Shown here: piece by piece, positions 46,123 through 55,122 of the stretch
Position numbering within the stretch: the first letter of the stretch is position 1
Layout: each line of letters opens with the position of its first letter
Assembly: GCF_019209935.1 (NCBI RefSeq)
Contig: NZ_JAHUTN010000002.1
Coordinates: forward strand, 62,001 to 126,000
Direction of reading: 5' to 3'
DNA length: 64,000 nucleotides
Origin: Corynebacterium sp. TAE3-ERU16
Lineage (GTDB): Bacteria > Actinomycetota > Actinomycetes > Mycobacteriales > Mycobacteriaceae
Made by a program: the position numbers and the translations under genes
Notes under the pieces: generated by a model
What the model was told of the DNA's origin: nothing
The model's database searches: none
Seen by the model: only the letters and a program-made list of their open reading frames with translations

Positions 46123-46128
46123 ACTATA
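46123..46128 (-). promoter_or_regulatory. -10 box TATAGT, leaderless-type, for purK
   Basis: TATAGT on the minus strand ends 8 nt before the GTG at 46114. It is close to consensus and favours the longer PurK. Confidence 0.55.
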
Positions 46129-46146
46129 GCGGTGCGGTGGACCGGT

Positions 46147-46626
46147 TCAGGCGAGGGGATCGTTGATCATCCGGGCGATCTTCCGGATCTTCGGCAGACC
46201 GCCGTAGTAGACGGGTAGATCACTGTCCCGCAGGTAGACGGCGAGTCCACCCCGTTCCTTCTCCGCCCACGTCACCGCGGACATCGCCAACGACCGGGGA
46301 CGTGACCGGAAGCCGTCGGCGCGGAAGATGATGCGCCGGTCCGTGACGATCATCCGGCGGCGCCGCTTCCGCAGGAGCGGGACCACGAAACGCCAGACGA
46401 CCAGCATCATCCAGAGGAGGACGAAGCCGTTCCGCCACTCCGGAGGCAGGTGCAACGGCCCCACCCCGTACCTGCCGGCGTCCGTGGCGTCGAACCATCC
46501 GATGATGATCCAGAGCACGCCGGTTGCCGCGATCATCTCCAGGAACGGGAAGACCATCTCCCGCAGCGGTGCCCGCACATCGACCAGGACGTGTTCACCG
46601 GGTACCGGGACCATCCCCCCTCTCAT
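46147..46626 (-). CDS. PH-like membrane protein (Rv3278c-like)
   Basis: This 159-aa protein has two transmembrane segments (about residues 27-47 and 65-85), then a basic RKRRRRMIVTDRRIIFRADG and a bacterial PH-like domain to the end. It matches the conserved gene between birA and purK in actinobacteria; the function is unknown. ATG 46626 overlaps the birA stop (ATGA), so it is coupled to birA. The open frame continues upstream over birA but is a shadow there. Confidence 0.87.
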   Translation of the reverse strand: MRGGMVPVPGEHVLVDVRAPLREMVFPFLEMIAATGVLWIIIGWFDATDAGRYGVGPLHLPPEWRNGFVLLWMMLVVWRFVVPLLRKRRRRMIVTDRRIIFRADGFRSRPRSLAMSAVTWAEKERGGLAVYLRDSDLPVYYGGLPKIRKIARMINDPLA

Positions 46627-47474
46627 ACGGACCTCAGGTGGGTGACGTCCCCGGCCGCCAGTTCGTGGTCGGTCCCGTCCTCGTCGTGGAACAGCAGCCG
46701 ACCATCGTCGGCGACCCCGGTGACGGTGCCGTAGATGGTCCGGTCCCCGTTCGCGGCCGGCACGACGACCTTGGCACGGGCGCCGATCGAGGAGCAGACC
46801 CGACGGTAGTCGACCAGGAGACCGGGTTCCCCGGCCGCCCACTGGGTCAGTCGTCTGTGCAGGGCGAGAAGGACGTCCCCGGTAAGGAGGGTCCGGTCGA
46901 AGGTGTGCGCGGGATCGGCGAGGTCCAGGGAGATCGCGTGCGGGACGGGCAGCTCCTCCTCCGTGAGGGACACGTTGATGCCGAGACCGACCACCACCGC
47001 GGGGGCGTCGGAGAGATTCGCGGCCTCGGCGAGGATGCCGCAGAGCTTCCGCCCACCGAGCAACACGTCATTCGGCCATTTCAGCACCGGGTCCAGGGAA
47101 CACGGGCAACCGGATTCCGCGGTGGCCCGCTTCCCGGCGTCCCTGACGGCGTCGACGACCGCCAGTCCGGCCGCCAGCGGCAGGGTACCGAGACGTCCGA
47201 GGCTCGACCGGGGCGGGCGGATGAGGACGCTGACGATGACCTGGCTGCCCGCGGGGGCCGTCCAGACCCGCCCGTGCCGTCCCCTACCGGCCGACTGGTC
47301 CTCCGTGACGGCCGCGGTCCACTCCGGCGCTCCCCGACCGGACGCGGCGACCAGATCGGCGTTCGTGGAACCGGTCCGCGCGGTGTGGTCGATGCGGTTG
47401 TAGGGTCCGCCGTCCACACAGCGGCGACGCAGGGCGTCGGTGTCGACCGGGTTACGTGGGGTCCGCGAGATCAT
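46623..47474 (-). CDS. birA: Biotin-[acetyl-CoA-carboxylase] ligase BirA
   Basis: This 283-aa biotin protein ligase attaches biotin to the AccBC carrier domain encoded later in the window. Motifs are [11 protein letters not shown], the biotinyl-AMP loop [13 protein letters not shown], and [20 protein letters not shown] with the catalytic Lys, plus VVGLGINVS. There is no N-terminal helix-turn-helix, so it is not a repressor. The start is ATG 47474, supported by TATCGT 7 nt upstream and no ribosome-binding site. It is divergent from accD1. Confidence 0.95.
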   Translation of the reverse strand: MISRTPRNPVDTDALRRRCVDGGPYNRIDHTARTGSTNADLVAASGRGAPEWTAAVTEDQSAGRGRHGRVWTAPAGSQVIVSVLIRPPRSSLGRLGTLPLAAGLAVVDAVRDAGKRATAESGCPCSLDPVLKWPNDVLLGGRKLCGILAEAANLSDAPAVVVGLGINVSLTEEELPVPHAISLDLADPAHTFDRTLLTGDVLLALHRRLTQWAAGEPGLLVDYRRVCSSIGARAKVVVPAANGDRTIYGTVTGVADDGRLLFHDEDGTDHELAAGDVTHLRSV

Positions 47475-47481
47475 GCCTGTC

Positions 47482-47487
47482 ACGATA
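47482..47487 (-). promoter_or_regulatory. -10 box TATCGT, leaderless-type, for birA
   Basis: TATCGT on the minus strand ends 7 nt before the birA ATG at 47474 and selects that start over the upstream open frame. Confidence 0.55.
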
Positions 47488-47568
47488 GCGCGTACGTGGT
47501 CGGCCGGGCGACACGCCCGAAACCACCTCGACCCCAGGAAACGCCCTTTAACCAGCACTTTCTCTAAT

Positions 47569-47584
47569 TGTGATGCAGATCACC
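47569..47584. promoter_or_regulatory. GlxR/CRP-type site TGTGA-N6-TCACC upstream of accD1
   Basis: TGTGATGCAGATCACC matches nine of the ten arm positions of the GlxR consensus. It lies between birA and accD1, centred about 55 bp before the accD1 start codon, just upstream of the -35 hexamer, where a bound activator could act. Confidence 0.55.
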
Positions 47585-47595
47585 ACGTTTTTGCT

Positions 47596-47623
47596 TTGAA
47601 AACTAAAACCGCTGCCCTAGACT
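47596..47623 (+). promoter_or_regulatory. accD1 promoter, TTGAAA-N16-TAGACT
   Basis: -35 TTGAAA (47596-47601), 16-bp spacer and -10 TAGACT (47618-47623). The ATG follows 8 nt later without a Shine-Dalgarno sequence, so the mRNA is leaderless or nearly so. Confidence 0.65.
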
Positions 47624-47631
47624 CCCCAAAC

Positions 47632-49263
47632 ATGACGATTTCCTCACCTTTGATCGACGTTTCCTCGATGTCCGGCCCGATGACCACCGCCGACAAGATC
47701 GCGGACCTCAAGGCACGCCGCGCCGAGGCCACCTTCCCCATGGGCCTCGCACCGGTGGAGAAAGTTCATGCCGCCGGTCGCCTCACCGCCCGGGAACGAC
47801 TGGATTTCCTCCTCGACGAGGGCTCCTTCATCGAGACGGACCAGCTGGCCCGTCACCGCACCACCGCCTTCGGGATGGGTGGACGTCGACCGGCCACCGA
47901 CGGCATCGTCACCGGCTGGGGCACCATCGACGGCCGTGAGGTCTGCATCTTCTCCCAGGACGGCACCGTGTTCGGTGGCGCACTCGGCGAGGTTTACGGC
48001 GAGAAGATGATCAAGATCATGGAACTGGCCGTCGAGACCGGCCGTCCCCTCATCGGCCTCTACGAAGGGGCCGGCGCACGTATCCAGGACGGTGCCGTGT
48101 CCCTGGACCTCATCGCGCAGACCTTCTACCAGAACATCAACGCCTCGGGCGTCGTCCCCCAGATCTCCGTGATCATGGGAGCCTGTGCCGGCGGCAACGC
48201 ATACTCCCCCGCACTCACCGACTTCGTCGTCATGGTCGACCAGACCTCGAAGATGTTCGTCACCGGACCCGACGTCATCAAGACCGTCACGGGCGAGCAG
48301 ATCACCCAGGAGGAACTGGGCGGTGCGAGCACCCACATGGAGACCGCCGGCAACAGCCACTACACAGCCGCCTCCGACGAGGACGCCCTCGAGTGGGTTC
48401 AGGAACTCGTCGGCTACCTCCCCTCGAACAACCGGAGCTACGCACCGCTCGAGGAGCACGATCGCGACGAGGGCTCCATCAGCGACAACATCACCGCGGA
48501 CGACCTCAAGCTGGACGGGATCATCCCCGACTCCCCGACCACGCCCTACGACGTCCGCGAGGTCATCGAGTGCCTGACCGATGACGGCGACTACCTGGAG
48601 ATCCAGGAGGACCGCGCGGCGAACGTGGTGATCGCGTTCGGCCGTATCGAGGGACAGTCGGTCGGGTTCGTCGCGAACCAGCCCACCCAGTTCGCCGGCT
48701 GCCTGGACATCGACGCCAGCGAGAAAGCCGCCCGGTTCATCCGCACCTGCGACGCCTTCAACATCCCCATCGTCATGCTCGTCGACGTCCCCGGATTCCT
48801 CCCCGGAGCGGGGCAGGAGTACGAGGGCATCCTCCGCCGGGGCGCGAAGCTGCTCTACGCCTACGGAGAAGCCACCGTCCCGAAGATCACCGTGACCATG
48901 CGCAAGGCCTACGGTGGCGCGTACTGCGTCATGGGTTCCAAGGGACTCGGCGCGGACCTCAACCTGGCCTGGCCCACCGCACAGATCGCCGTCATGGGCG
49001 CCAAGGGTGCCGTCGGCTTCATCTACCGCAAGCAGCTGAAGGACGCGGCCGACCGGGGTCTCGACGTCGCGGAGTTCGCGGCCTCGTTCGAGCGTGAGTA
49101 CGAGGACTACATGCTCACCCCGTACCTAGCCGCCGAACGCGGCCTGATCGACGCGGTCATCCTGCCCAGCGAGACCCGCGGTCAGATCGCCCGCAACCTG
49201 CGCCTCTTCGCCGGAAAGAACGTCCAGCGGCCCGCACGGAAGCACGGGAACATCCCCCTGTAA
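47632..49263 (+). CDS. accD1: Acetyl-CoA carboxylase beta (carboxyltransferase) subunit AccD1
   Basis: This 543-aa carboxyltransferase (DtsR1 in C. glutamicum) moves CO2 from carboxybiotin of AccBC to acetyl-CoA, giving malonyl-CoA for fatty acid synthesis. The N-terminus [10 protein letters not shown], the total length and the end ARKHGNIPL agree with DtsR1 as I remember it. Oxyanion-hole-type Gly motifs are seen in [15 protein letters not shown] and [13 protein letters not shown]. The start ATG 47632 follows the TAGACT box by 8 nt. A strong terminator separates it from its paralogue accD2. BirA is divergent upstream. Confidence 0.95.
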   Translation: MTISSPLIDVSSMSGPMTTADKIADLKARRAEATFPMGLAPVEKVHAAGRLTARERLDFLLDEGSFIETDQLARHRTTAFGMGGRRPATDGIVTGWGTIDGREVCIFSQDGTVFGGALGEVYGEKMIKIMELAVETGRPLIGLYEGAGARIQDGAVSLDLIAQTFYQNINASGVVPQISVIMGACAGGNAYSPALTDFVVMVDQTSKMFVTGPDVIKTVTGEQITQEELGGASTHMETAGNSHYTAASDEDALEWVQELVGYLPSNNRSYAPLEEHDRDEGSISDNITADDLKLDGIIPDSPTTPYDVREVIECLTDDGDYLEIQEDRAANVVIAFGRIEGQSVGFVANQPTQFAGCLDIDASEKAARFIRTCDAFNIPIVMLVDVPGFLPGAGQEYEGILRRGAKLLYAYGEATVPKITVTMRKAYGGAYCVMGSKGLGADLNLAWPTAQIAVMGAKGAVGFIYRKQLKDAADRGLDVAEFAASFEREYEDYMLTPYLAAERGLIDAVILPSETRGQIARNLRLFAGKNVQRPARKHGNIPL

Positions 49264-49342
49264 ACCCGGAAAACCGGGCCCACCGTCCGGAGGGAGGCCA
49301 CACCACGGCCCCCTGCCCGGGGGTGACGGACATGAAAACCCG

Positions 49343-49388
49343 GGAGCCTCCCCGGTTCCGTGACGGAACCGGGGAGGCTCCTTCATTT
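49343..49388 (+). terminator. Rho-independent terminator after accD1
   Basis: A perfect 18-bp stem, GGAGCCTCCCCGGTTCCG (49343-49360) with its exact complement (49364-49381), has a 3-nt loop and is followed by TTCATTT. Confidence 0.9.
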
Positions 49389-49555
49389 CCCGATGTTCCA
49401 GGGGCAAAAGTGCTGTACAACTCGCACCCACAGGCTTCGGGAAGGTGCGGAGACCCCTGCTAGAGTGTCCCCGTCCGCGGGGCTTTCCCACCGGCAACGC
49501 GTCCCGACAAGAGAATGCCGACCGATTTTCACTCCTTCGGCGGGCCCCACCCCTA

Positions 49556-49561
49556 TAAACT
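49556..49561 (+). promoter_or_regulatory. -10 box TAAACT, leaderless-type, for accD2
   Basis: TAAACT, inside CCTATAAACT, ends 8 nt before the ATG at 49570. No ribosome-binding site is present. The spacing repeats that of accD1. Confidence 0.5.
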
Positions 49562-49569
49562 TGGAAAAC

Positions 49570-51183
49570 ATGACGACCGAAAACTCCACACCCGACCTGA
49601 CCACCACGGCCGGTAAACTCGCCGACCTCCGCGCGCGCCTGACAGAGACCGTCGCCCCCATGGGAGAGGCCTCCGTCGAACGTGTCCACGAGGCGGGCAA
49701 GAAGACCGCCCGCGAACGCATCGAGTATCTGCTCGACGACGGCTCCTTCGTTGAGGTGGATGCTCTCGCACGCCACCGGTCGAAGAACTTCGGTCTCGAC
49801 GCGAAGCGTCCCGTCACGGACGGTGTCGTGACCGGTTACGGAACCATCGACGGGCGGAAGGTCTGCGTGTTCTCGCAGGACGGCGCCGTGTTCGGCGGCG
49901 CACTCGGTGAGGTCTACGGTGAGAAGATCGTCAAGATCATGGACCTGGCCATCAAGACCGGGGTCCCGCTCATCGGCATCAACGAAGGTGCCGGTGCCCG
50001 GATCCAGGAGGGTGTGGTCTCCCTCGGCCTCTACTCCCAGATCTTCTACCGCAACACCATGGCCTCCGGTGTGATCCCGCAGATCTCCATGATCATGGGC
50101 GCCTGCGCCGGCGGCCACGTCTACTCCCCCGCACTGACGGACTTCATCGTCATGGTGGACAAGACCTCCAAGATGTTCATCACCGGTCCCGACGTCATCA
50201 AGACCGTCACCGGTGAGGAGGTCACCCAGGAGGAACTGGGCGGTGCCGACACCCACATGTCGATGTCGGGTACCTCGCACTACACCGGGTCCGACGACGC
50301 CGACGCCCTCGACTGGGTCCGCGAGCTCATCACCTACCTGCCGCAGAACAACCGTGCGGAGACGCCGCGCCAGGAAGCCGAGATCATGGAGGGCTCCATC
50401 GCGGACAACATCACCGACGCCGACCGCGAACTCGACACGATCATCCCGGACTCCCCGAACCAGCCGTACGACATGAAGGACGTCATCACCCGCGTCGTCG
50501 ACGACGGCGAGTTCCTCGAGATCCAGGAGGGCTACGCGGAGAACATCCTCATCGGGTTCGGCCGCATCGAGGGCCGGAGCGTCGGATTCGTCGCCAACCA
50601 GCCGATGCAGTTCGCCGGCTGCCTGGACATCAAGGCCAGCGAGAAGGCCGCCCGGTTCATCCGTACCTGCGACGCCTTCAACGTCCCCATCGTCGAGTTC
50701 GTCGACGTCCCCGGATTCCTCCCCGGCACCAACCAGGAGTACGACGGCATCATCCGCCGCGGCGCGAAGCTGCTCTTCGCCTACGCCGAGGCCACCGTCG
50801 GCAAGATCACCGTCATCACCCGGAAGGCCTACGGCGGAGCCTACTGCGTCATGGGTTCCAAGGACATGGGCGCGGACATCTGCCTCGCATGGCCGACCGC
50901 ACAGATCGCCGTCATGGGCGCCTCGGGCGCCGTCGGCTTCATCTTCCGCAAGGAGCTGAAGGCCGCCGCGGCGGAGGGCAAGGACGTCGCCGCCGTGATG
51001 AAGGGGTACGAGAAGGAGTACGAGGAGACCCTGTGCACCCCGTACATGGCGGCCGAGCGTGGCTACGTGGACGCCGTCATCCCGCCGTCCGAGACCCGCG
51101 GCCAGCTGATCGAGGGGCTGCGTCTGCTCGACCGTAAGGTCGTCAACGTCCCCGCCAAGAAGCACGGCAACATCCCGCTGTAG
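49570..51183 (+). CDS. accD2: Acyl-CoA carboxylase carboxyltransferase subunit AccD2
   Basis: This 537-aa paralogue of AccD1 (DtsR2 of C. glutamicum) acts with AccD3, AccBC and AccE in carboxylating the long acyl-CoA used for mycolic acid condensation. The motifs [15 protein letters not shown] and [13 protein letters not shown] are present, and the ending [12 protein letters not shown] fits DtsR2. It starts at ATG 49570 behind its own TAAACT box. accE follows after 51 bp and is likely co-transcribed. Identity to AccD1 is high over the whole length, so it probably arose by tandem duplication. Confidence 0.93.
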   Translation: MTTENSTPDLTTTAGKLADLRARLTETVAPMGEASVERVHEAGKKTARERIEYLLDDGSFVEVDALARHRSKNFGLDAKRPVTDGVVTGYGTIDGRKVCVFSQDGAVFGGALGEVYGEKIVKIMDLAIKTGVPLIGINEGAGARIQEGVVSLGLYSQIFYRNTMASGVIPQISMIMGACAGGHVYSPALTDFIVMVDKTSKMFITGPDVIKTVTGEEVTQEELGGADTHMSMSGTSHYTGSDDADALDWVRELITYLPQNNRAETPRQEAEIMEGSIADNITDADRELDTIIPDSPNQPYDMKDVITRVVDDGEFLEIQEGYAENILIGFGRIEGRSVGFVANQPMQFAGCLDIKASEKAARFIRTCDAFNVPIVEFVDVPGFLPGTNQEYDGIIRRGAKLLFAYAEATVGKITVITRKAYGGAYCVMGSKDMGADICLAWPTAQIAVMGASGAVGFIFRKELKAAAAEGKDVAAVMKGYEKEYEETLCTPYMAAERGYVDAVIPPSETRGQLIEGLRLLDRKVVNVPAKKHGNIPL

Positions 51184-51234
51184 AGAAACGCCCCTTCCCA
51201 CCGCACCTTCACAGAGACACAAACCGGAGGATCC

Positions 51235-51504
51235 ATGTCCGACACCACCACCGCGCCGGCCGACGCCGCGGAGACAACCGATGCGGAGAAGCCCGCGAAG
51301 CCGGTCCTGCAGATCGTCAACGGCAATCCGGATGACGCCGAGACCGCCGCGCTCACGGTGATCTTCGCCGGCCTCGCGGCACAGGCCGCTGCGGAGGCGG
51401 AGAACTCTGAGCGTACCCGGAACCTGTGGGGGAATCTCGAGGAGCGGCTGCGCCGCCCGGTCACCCACAACCCGACCGCGTTCCAGAACGTCAGCTTCTA
51501 CTGA
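51235..51504 (+). CDS. accE: Acyl-CoA carboxylase epsilon subunit AccE
   Basis: This 89-aa small subunit occurs in actinobacterial acyl-CoA carboxylases and stabilises the complex. It has a disordered Ala/Thr-rich N-terminus, then the conserved core KPVLQIVNGNPDDAETAALT, VIFAGLAAQAAAEAE and the C-terminal W-containing stretch (TRNLWGNLEERLRRP), ending TAFQNVSFY. A CGGAGG site precedes the ATG. It follows accD2 and is the last gene of this unit. Confidence 0.93.
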   Translation: MSDTTTAPADAAETTDAEKPAKPVLQIVNGNPDDAETAALTVIFAGLAAQAAAEAENSERTRNLWGNLEERLRRPVTHNPTAFQNVSFY

Positions 51505-52536
51505 TCCCCGCGTAAGACGCGGTCGACCCCCACCCAGACATCCGTGATGGTCAGGGCGGGGGTATTCGCGCGTCAGTCAACGGAGACAGCTGCACTACCG
51601 TAGCCGGCGGGTACGCGGCCCCTCCAGCGAACCGACCGAAGAAACAGTGCTTCAGATCGGGACCGGATCCAACGAAGTGACCGGACAGCTCGAGGCTGAT
51701 CGTCCCTTAGCTCTGCGCTCAGAACCCGATGGTCTCCGCAGTCAGATCGACCAGCTCCAGACGGAATCCTTCCGGACGTATGGTGCGGCTGAGAGTGTCG
51801 ATGATGAGTCCACCGCCCTGTACGGATGGTCCGCGCCGCCGAGAGCCACGCCGGAATCCTCGCCTGCACGGATCCTCCCCGCCACCGTTGGCCGACCTGT
51901 CACCCTCTCATCGAGTCAGTCAAGCCGCTGCGCGCACCGGCTGCCGCGTGGTGCTCATGGCCCCCACCCCTACGGAGATCCCGGCGGAGTACGCGTGCAC
52001 CCCGACTCCCCCGAACTCACCACCGGGGCCCAGATCCGGGGCACGCTCGGAGATCTGCCGCCGTCTACCCGCCGCAGGGTCCGAACACGGGTTCGTCGCC
52101 ACCGAGCTCCGGGCGAGCGACCACTTCGGGGCCGACGCACATTCCGGCGCGATCCACGGGGAGAGATTCTGCCGGTGCCCACCCACCGGCCGCACCTGTC
52201 GGATCCCCGGCGACGCCGATGCTGTCCACAGTTTGTCCCCGCCGCCCCGATACCGGCACCGCTCCGGCGGCCTCGGCCACAACCGACCAGCACGTGTCCG
52301 GGTGGATCTGGAGGGCCTTCCGGCGACGCGAGCATGCGGGAGAGGGTGGAGACATGTCGGAGCACCAGCAGAATCCGCGGGCCCCGGCACCGGAGATCCG
52401 GGTGGTCGGGATCCGTGAACCCACTGGCACATGGGCTGCGCGTGGTCCTCCACCGGCACACTTCGCGGTATGTGCTGGATGACTCGGATCTCCGCACGGA
52501 GACGGGCGCCGCCCTGATCTCCGGATGAGAGGACGG
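51505..52536. other. ~1 kb region without a confident gene; possible decayed coding DNA
   Basis: No open frame here has a good ribosome-binding site, a leaderless -10 box or a family resemblance, although many frames stay open because the DNA is GC-rich. Minus-strand fragments look protein-like but sit in different frames: one ends GLIIDTLSRTIRPEGFRLEL-VDLTAETIGF at the stop near 51718, another ends GVHAYSAGISVGVGAMSTTR-QPVRAAA near 51922. A plus-strand piece MSEHQQNPRAPAPEIRVVGI starts at about 52354 and soon stops. A weak GC hairpin at about 51526-51564 may end accE transcription. I read the region as intergenic plus remnants of one or more dead genes. Confidence 0.4.
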
Positions 52537-53970
52537 CTACAGTACCGGACCGATGGTGGCGAGGACGTTGTGCCGGGCACGCCGGTACCAGCTCCAGCCG
52601 AGCACCTCGGTTTCGCTCACCTCCCTGGATGAGGCGAGGTACTCGGACTGGCGGGCCCGCACCGCCCCGGTGGTCCGTCGGTCCTGCAGGAGAATGTTGT
52701 TCTCGTAGTTCAGGTCGAAACTGCGTAGGTCGACGTTCGTCGACCCGATGAGGGTGATCGTGTCGTCGATCGTGAGCGTCTTCGCGTGCAGGAGCCCACC
52801 CCGGAACTCGTGGATGCGGACCCCCGCCGCGAGGAGCTGACGATAGTAGCTGCGGCTGGCACCGGCGACGATCCAGCTGTCGTTGTTCTCCGGGAAGATC
52901 ATCGTGACCTCGACACCCCGGAACGCGGCGGCCATGAGCGCCTGAACCACGGTCTCATCGGGCACGAAGTACGGGGTGGACATGGTCAGCCTGTGGTGTG
53001 CCGAGGCGATCAGGGTGGCGAACAACTGCGGCGTGGCCCCCTGACGCTCGGTCGGTCCGTCCCCCATGACCTGTGCGGGGAAGCCGGCCGGGTCCGCGGG
53101 TTGCGGCGGAACCGGGATGACGTCGAGGTTCTCCCCCGTCGTCTGTGCCCAGTCGCTGGCGAACAGCAGCTGGTTCTGGGAGACCACCGGTCCGGTGAAT
53201 CGGAGCATGATGTCCACCCACGGCGCGTACTTCGGCTTGACCCGGAACTCGGGGTCCGCGGAGTTCCGGGAGCCGCAGTAGGTAACGGAGCCGTCGATGA
53301 CGGTGATCTTCCGGTGGTTGCGCAGATCGATTCTCGACGTGATCATCGTCCGGAGTGGATTTCGTAGCGGAAGTGCGACCCCCAGCTGCACCCCCGCGTC
53401 AGCCATCTCCCGCCAGAGGTCCGACCGGATGAGTGCCCGGGAGCCGAGTCCGTCGGCGAGTGCCCGACAGGTCACACCGCGCTCCGCTGCGCGGATCAGC
53501 GCTCTCGCCACGTCGGTGCCGGTGGTGTCCGTCAACCAGATGTAGTACAGGACGTGGACGTGGTCGGTGGCACCGTCGATGTCCGCGATGAGCCGGCGGT
53601 TGGTCTCCGCAGCATCAGTCATGAGCTCCGCACGGTTGCCGGGGACCGCGTGGAAGCCGTTGATCGAGGCGGAGTAGCGGAAGGCGGGCCGGTACCGGGC
53701 ATCGACCAGATCATCGGTGACGGCGGGGTCGCCCAGGAAATTCGCGCCCCACCGTCGCATCCGGGCCCAGACCTCATCATGCCGCCGGTTGGCGGACTGC
53801 CCGAGGTCGACCTCACCGAAGAGGAAGTAGATGATGGCGCCGATGAATGGCAGCACGAGGAGGATGATCAGCCAGGCGAGCCGTACCGGTGGCTCGAGAT
53901 CGTCCCTGATGAGGATCCGGAGCCCGAAACCGATCAGGATCAGGATGTGGAGGATGACGACGATTGTCAC
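52537..53970 (-). CDS. cls: Cardiolipin synthase (phospholipase D family)
   Basis: This 477-aa enzyme condenses phosphatidylglycerol into cardiolipin. Two N-terminal hydrophobic segments (about residues 3-18 and 30-50) anchor it in the membrane. The two catalytic HKD motifs are HRKITVIDGSVTYCGSRN (~219) and HAKTLTIDDTITLIGSTN (~391). Length and order are normal for Cls. The start is GTG 53970 with AAAGG about 9 nt before it. It precedes the gene-poor kilobase in transcription order. Confidence 0.94.
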   Translation of the reverse strand: MTIVVILHILILIGFGLRILIRDDLEPPVRLAWLIILLVLPFIGAIIYFLFGEVDLGQSANRRHDEVWARMRRWGANFLGDPAVTDDLVDARYRPAFRYSASINGFHAVPGNRAELMTDAAETNRRLIADIDGATDHVHVLYYIWLTDTTGTDVARALIRAAERGVTCRALADGLGSRALIRSDLWREMADAGVQLGVALPLRNPLRTMITSRIDLRNHRKITVIDGSVTYCGSRNSADPEFRVKPKYAPWVDIMLRFTGPVVSQNQLLFASDWAQTTGENLDVIPVPPQPADPAGFPAQVMGDGPTERQGATPQLFATLIASAHHRLTMSTPYFVPDETVVQALMAAAFRGVEVTMIFPENNDSWIVAGASRSYYRQLLAAGVRIHEFRGGLLHAKTLTIDDTITLIGSTNVDLRSFDLNYENNILLQDRRTTGAVRARQSEYLASSREVSETEVLGWSWYRRARHNVLATIGPVL

Positions 53971-54069
53971 GGAGTACCGCCTTTGCGTTATCGGTCCCGG
54001 AGAGCCCGGTGTGGCGAACCGGATTCTACCCCGGCCCCCGGCCCGCCGTTTCCCACCGGAGCGCGGGGA

Positions 54070-54360
54070 TCATGCCTCCGCGGCGAGGTCGCCGTAGTCC
54101 CTGATCCTCAGGAGATGCCATTCACGGACGAGGCTGATGCAGGGCCGGACTCCGAACAGGACTGAACCGATGAGGAACATCCAGGTGGCGATGGTCGTGG
54201 TCGATTCCCGGAAGAAAAGGATCGAACCGATGACGAACAGTACGGCGGCGGCCACATCGACGACGGTGTAGGCGATGGCGTACCACGCGTAGATCCGCTT
54301 GCTGGCCGGGGAACAGGTCGCGTTTCCCGGATCGAACATCTTGCCGCTCAGTGCACTCAT
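54070..54360 (-). CDS. YrhK-like small membrane protein
   Basis: This 96-aa protein has two transmembrane helices (AWYAIAYTVVDVAAAVLFVI and STTTIATWMFLIGSVLFGVR) and the conserved entry FDPGNATCSPASKRIYAWYA of the YrhK family, function unknown. GAGGAG directly precedes the ATG, unusually close, so a slightly different start is possible. It lies 99 bp before cls in the same direction and is divergent from maf. Confidence 0.82.
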   Translation of the reverse strand: MSALSGKMFDPGNATCSPASKRIYAWYAIAYTVVDVAAAVLFVIGSILFFRESTTTIATWMFLIGSVLFGVRPCISLVREWHLLRIRDYGDLAAEA

Positions 54361-54441
54361 CTCCTCGTCGTCCGAAGGGTCGGGGCATTCATGCTAGCAC
54401 CATCGCTTCACCCACCGTTGCCGCTCCCGGGAACCGGGCAA

Positions 54442-54447
54442 TAGAGT
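54442..54447 (+). promoter_or_regulatory. -10 box TAGAGT, leaderless-type, for maf
   Basis: TAGAGT ends 6 nt before the maf ATG at 54454 with no ribosome-binding site. Confidence 0.55.
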
Positions 54448-54453
54448 CGGGGC

Positions 54454-55071
54454 ATGAACATCGTCCTCGCATCCGCGTCCTCCTCCCGCCGGTCCATCCT
54501 CAATTCGGCGGGGGTGGAGCCGGTCATCCATCCCGCGGACGTCGACGAGGACGCGCTGATCGCCGGGTTGCCGGAGGCCGAACCCGGCGATGTGGTCGCC
54601 GCCCTGGCGGAGGCGAAGGCACGGAAGGTCGCACCGGATCACCCGGACGACATCGTCATCGGGTGTGACTCGATGCTGCTCCTCGACGGTGAGCTGCAGG
54701 GCAAACCGCACACCGCGGCCGCCACGGCGGAACGCTGGCGGCGGCAACGGGGGCGGACCGCCGAGCTCATCACCGGCCACTGTGTCGTCGGCCCCGGGGG
54801 CGCCTGCAGGGTCACGGTCTCCCGCACATCGGTGGTGTTCGCGGACGTGTCCGATGCGGACATCGAGGCATACGCCGCGACGGGGGAACCGTGGCAGTGC
54901 GCCGGGGCCTTCACCCTCGAGGCGCTGGGTGGCTGGTTCATCGACCGGATCGAGGGGGATCCGTCCAATGTCATCGGCCTGAGTCTCCCCGTCGTCCGGC
55001 GCGCGATCTACGAGCTCGGCCACGACGTGAACCGGTTCTGGAACCTGCCGGCCCGGTCATCCGTCCGGTGA
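54454..55071 (+). CDS. maf: Maf-type nucleoside triphosphate pyrophosphatase
   Basis: This 205-aa Maf/HAM1-related enzyme hydrolyses modified or non-canonical NTPs. The family start is NIVLASASSSRRSILNSAGV (Ser/Arg substrate loop), followed by EAKARKVAPDHPDDIVIGCDS with the conserved Lys and Asp. VSRTSVVFADVSDADIEAYA and WQCAGAFTLEALGGWFIDRI follow. It is leaderless by its promoter spacing. In corynebacteria maf lies near the acc genes, as here. Confidence 0.94.
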   Translation: MNIVLASASSSRRSILNSAGVEPVIHPADVDEDALIAGLPEAEPGDVVAALAEAKARKVAPDHPDDIVIGCDSMLLLDGELQGKPHTAAATAERWRRQRGRTAELITGHCVVGPGGACRVTVSRTSVVFADVSDADIEAYAATGEPWQCAGAFTLEALGGWFIDRIEGDPSNVIGLSLPVVRRAIYELGHDVNRFWNLPARSSVR

Positions 55072-55110
55072 CCCGGGCGCGATGGTTCACCCGCCCGGGT
55101 CACCGGCGGC

Positions 55111-55116
55111 TAAACT
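55111..55116 (+). promoter_or_regulatory. -10 box TAAACT, leaderless-type, for the cyclophilin gene
   Basis: TAAACT ends 6 nt before the ATG at 55123 without a ribosome-binding site. Confidence 0.5.
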
Positions 55117-55122
55117 CCGGGT

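Larger units (their letters stand above)
49264..49569 (+). promoter_or_regulatory. accD1-accD2 intergenic region
   Basis: These 306 bp contain no gene. They hold a long perfect terminator hairpin (49343-49388) and, at the end, the accD2 -10 element. accD2 therefore has its own promoter in spite of the tandem layout. Confidence 0.65.

Noticed and set aside
49126..51468. 780-aa minus-strand open frame over accD2 and accE
   Set aside because: It is antisense to two certain genes and stays open because of high GC and codon bias; no start signal or family resemblance.
51647..52528. Plus-strand 293-aa and overlapping open frames between accE and cls
   Set aside because: No ribosome-binding site, no -10 box at leaderless distance and Arg/Pro-rich low-complexity composition typical of wrong-frame GC-rich DNA.
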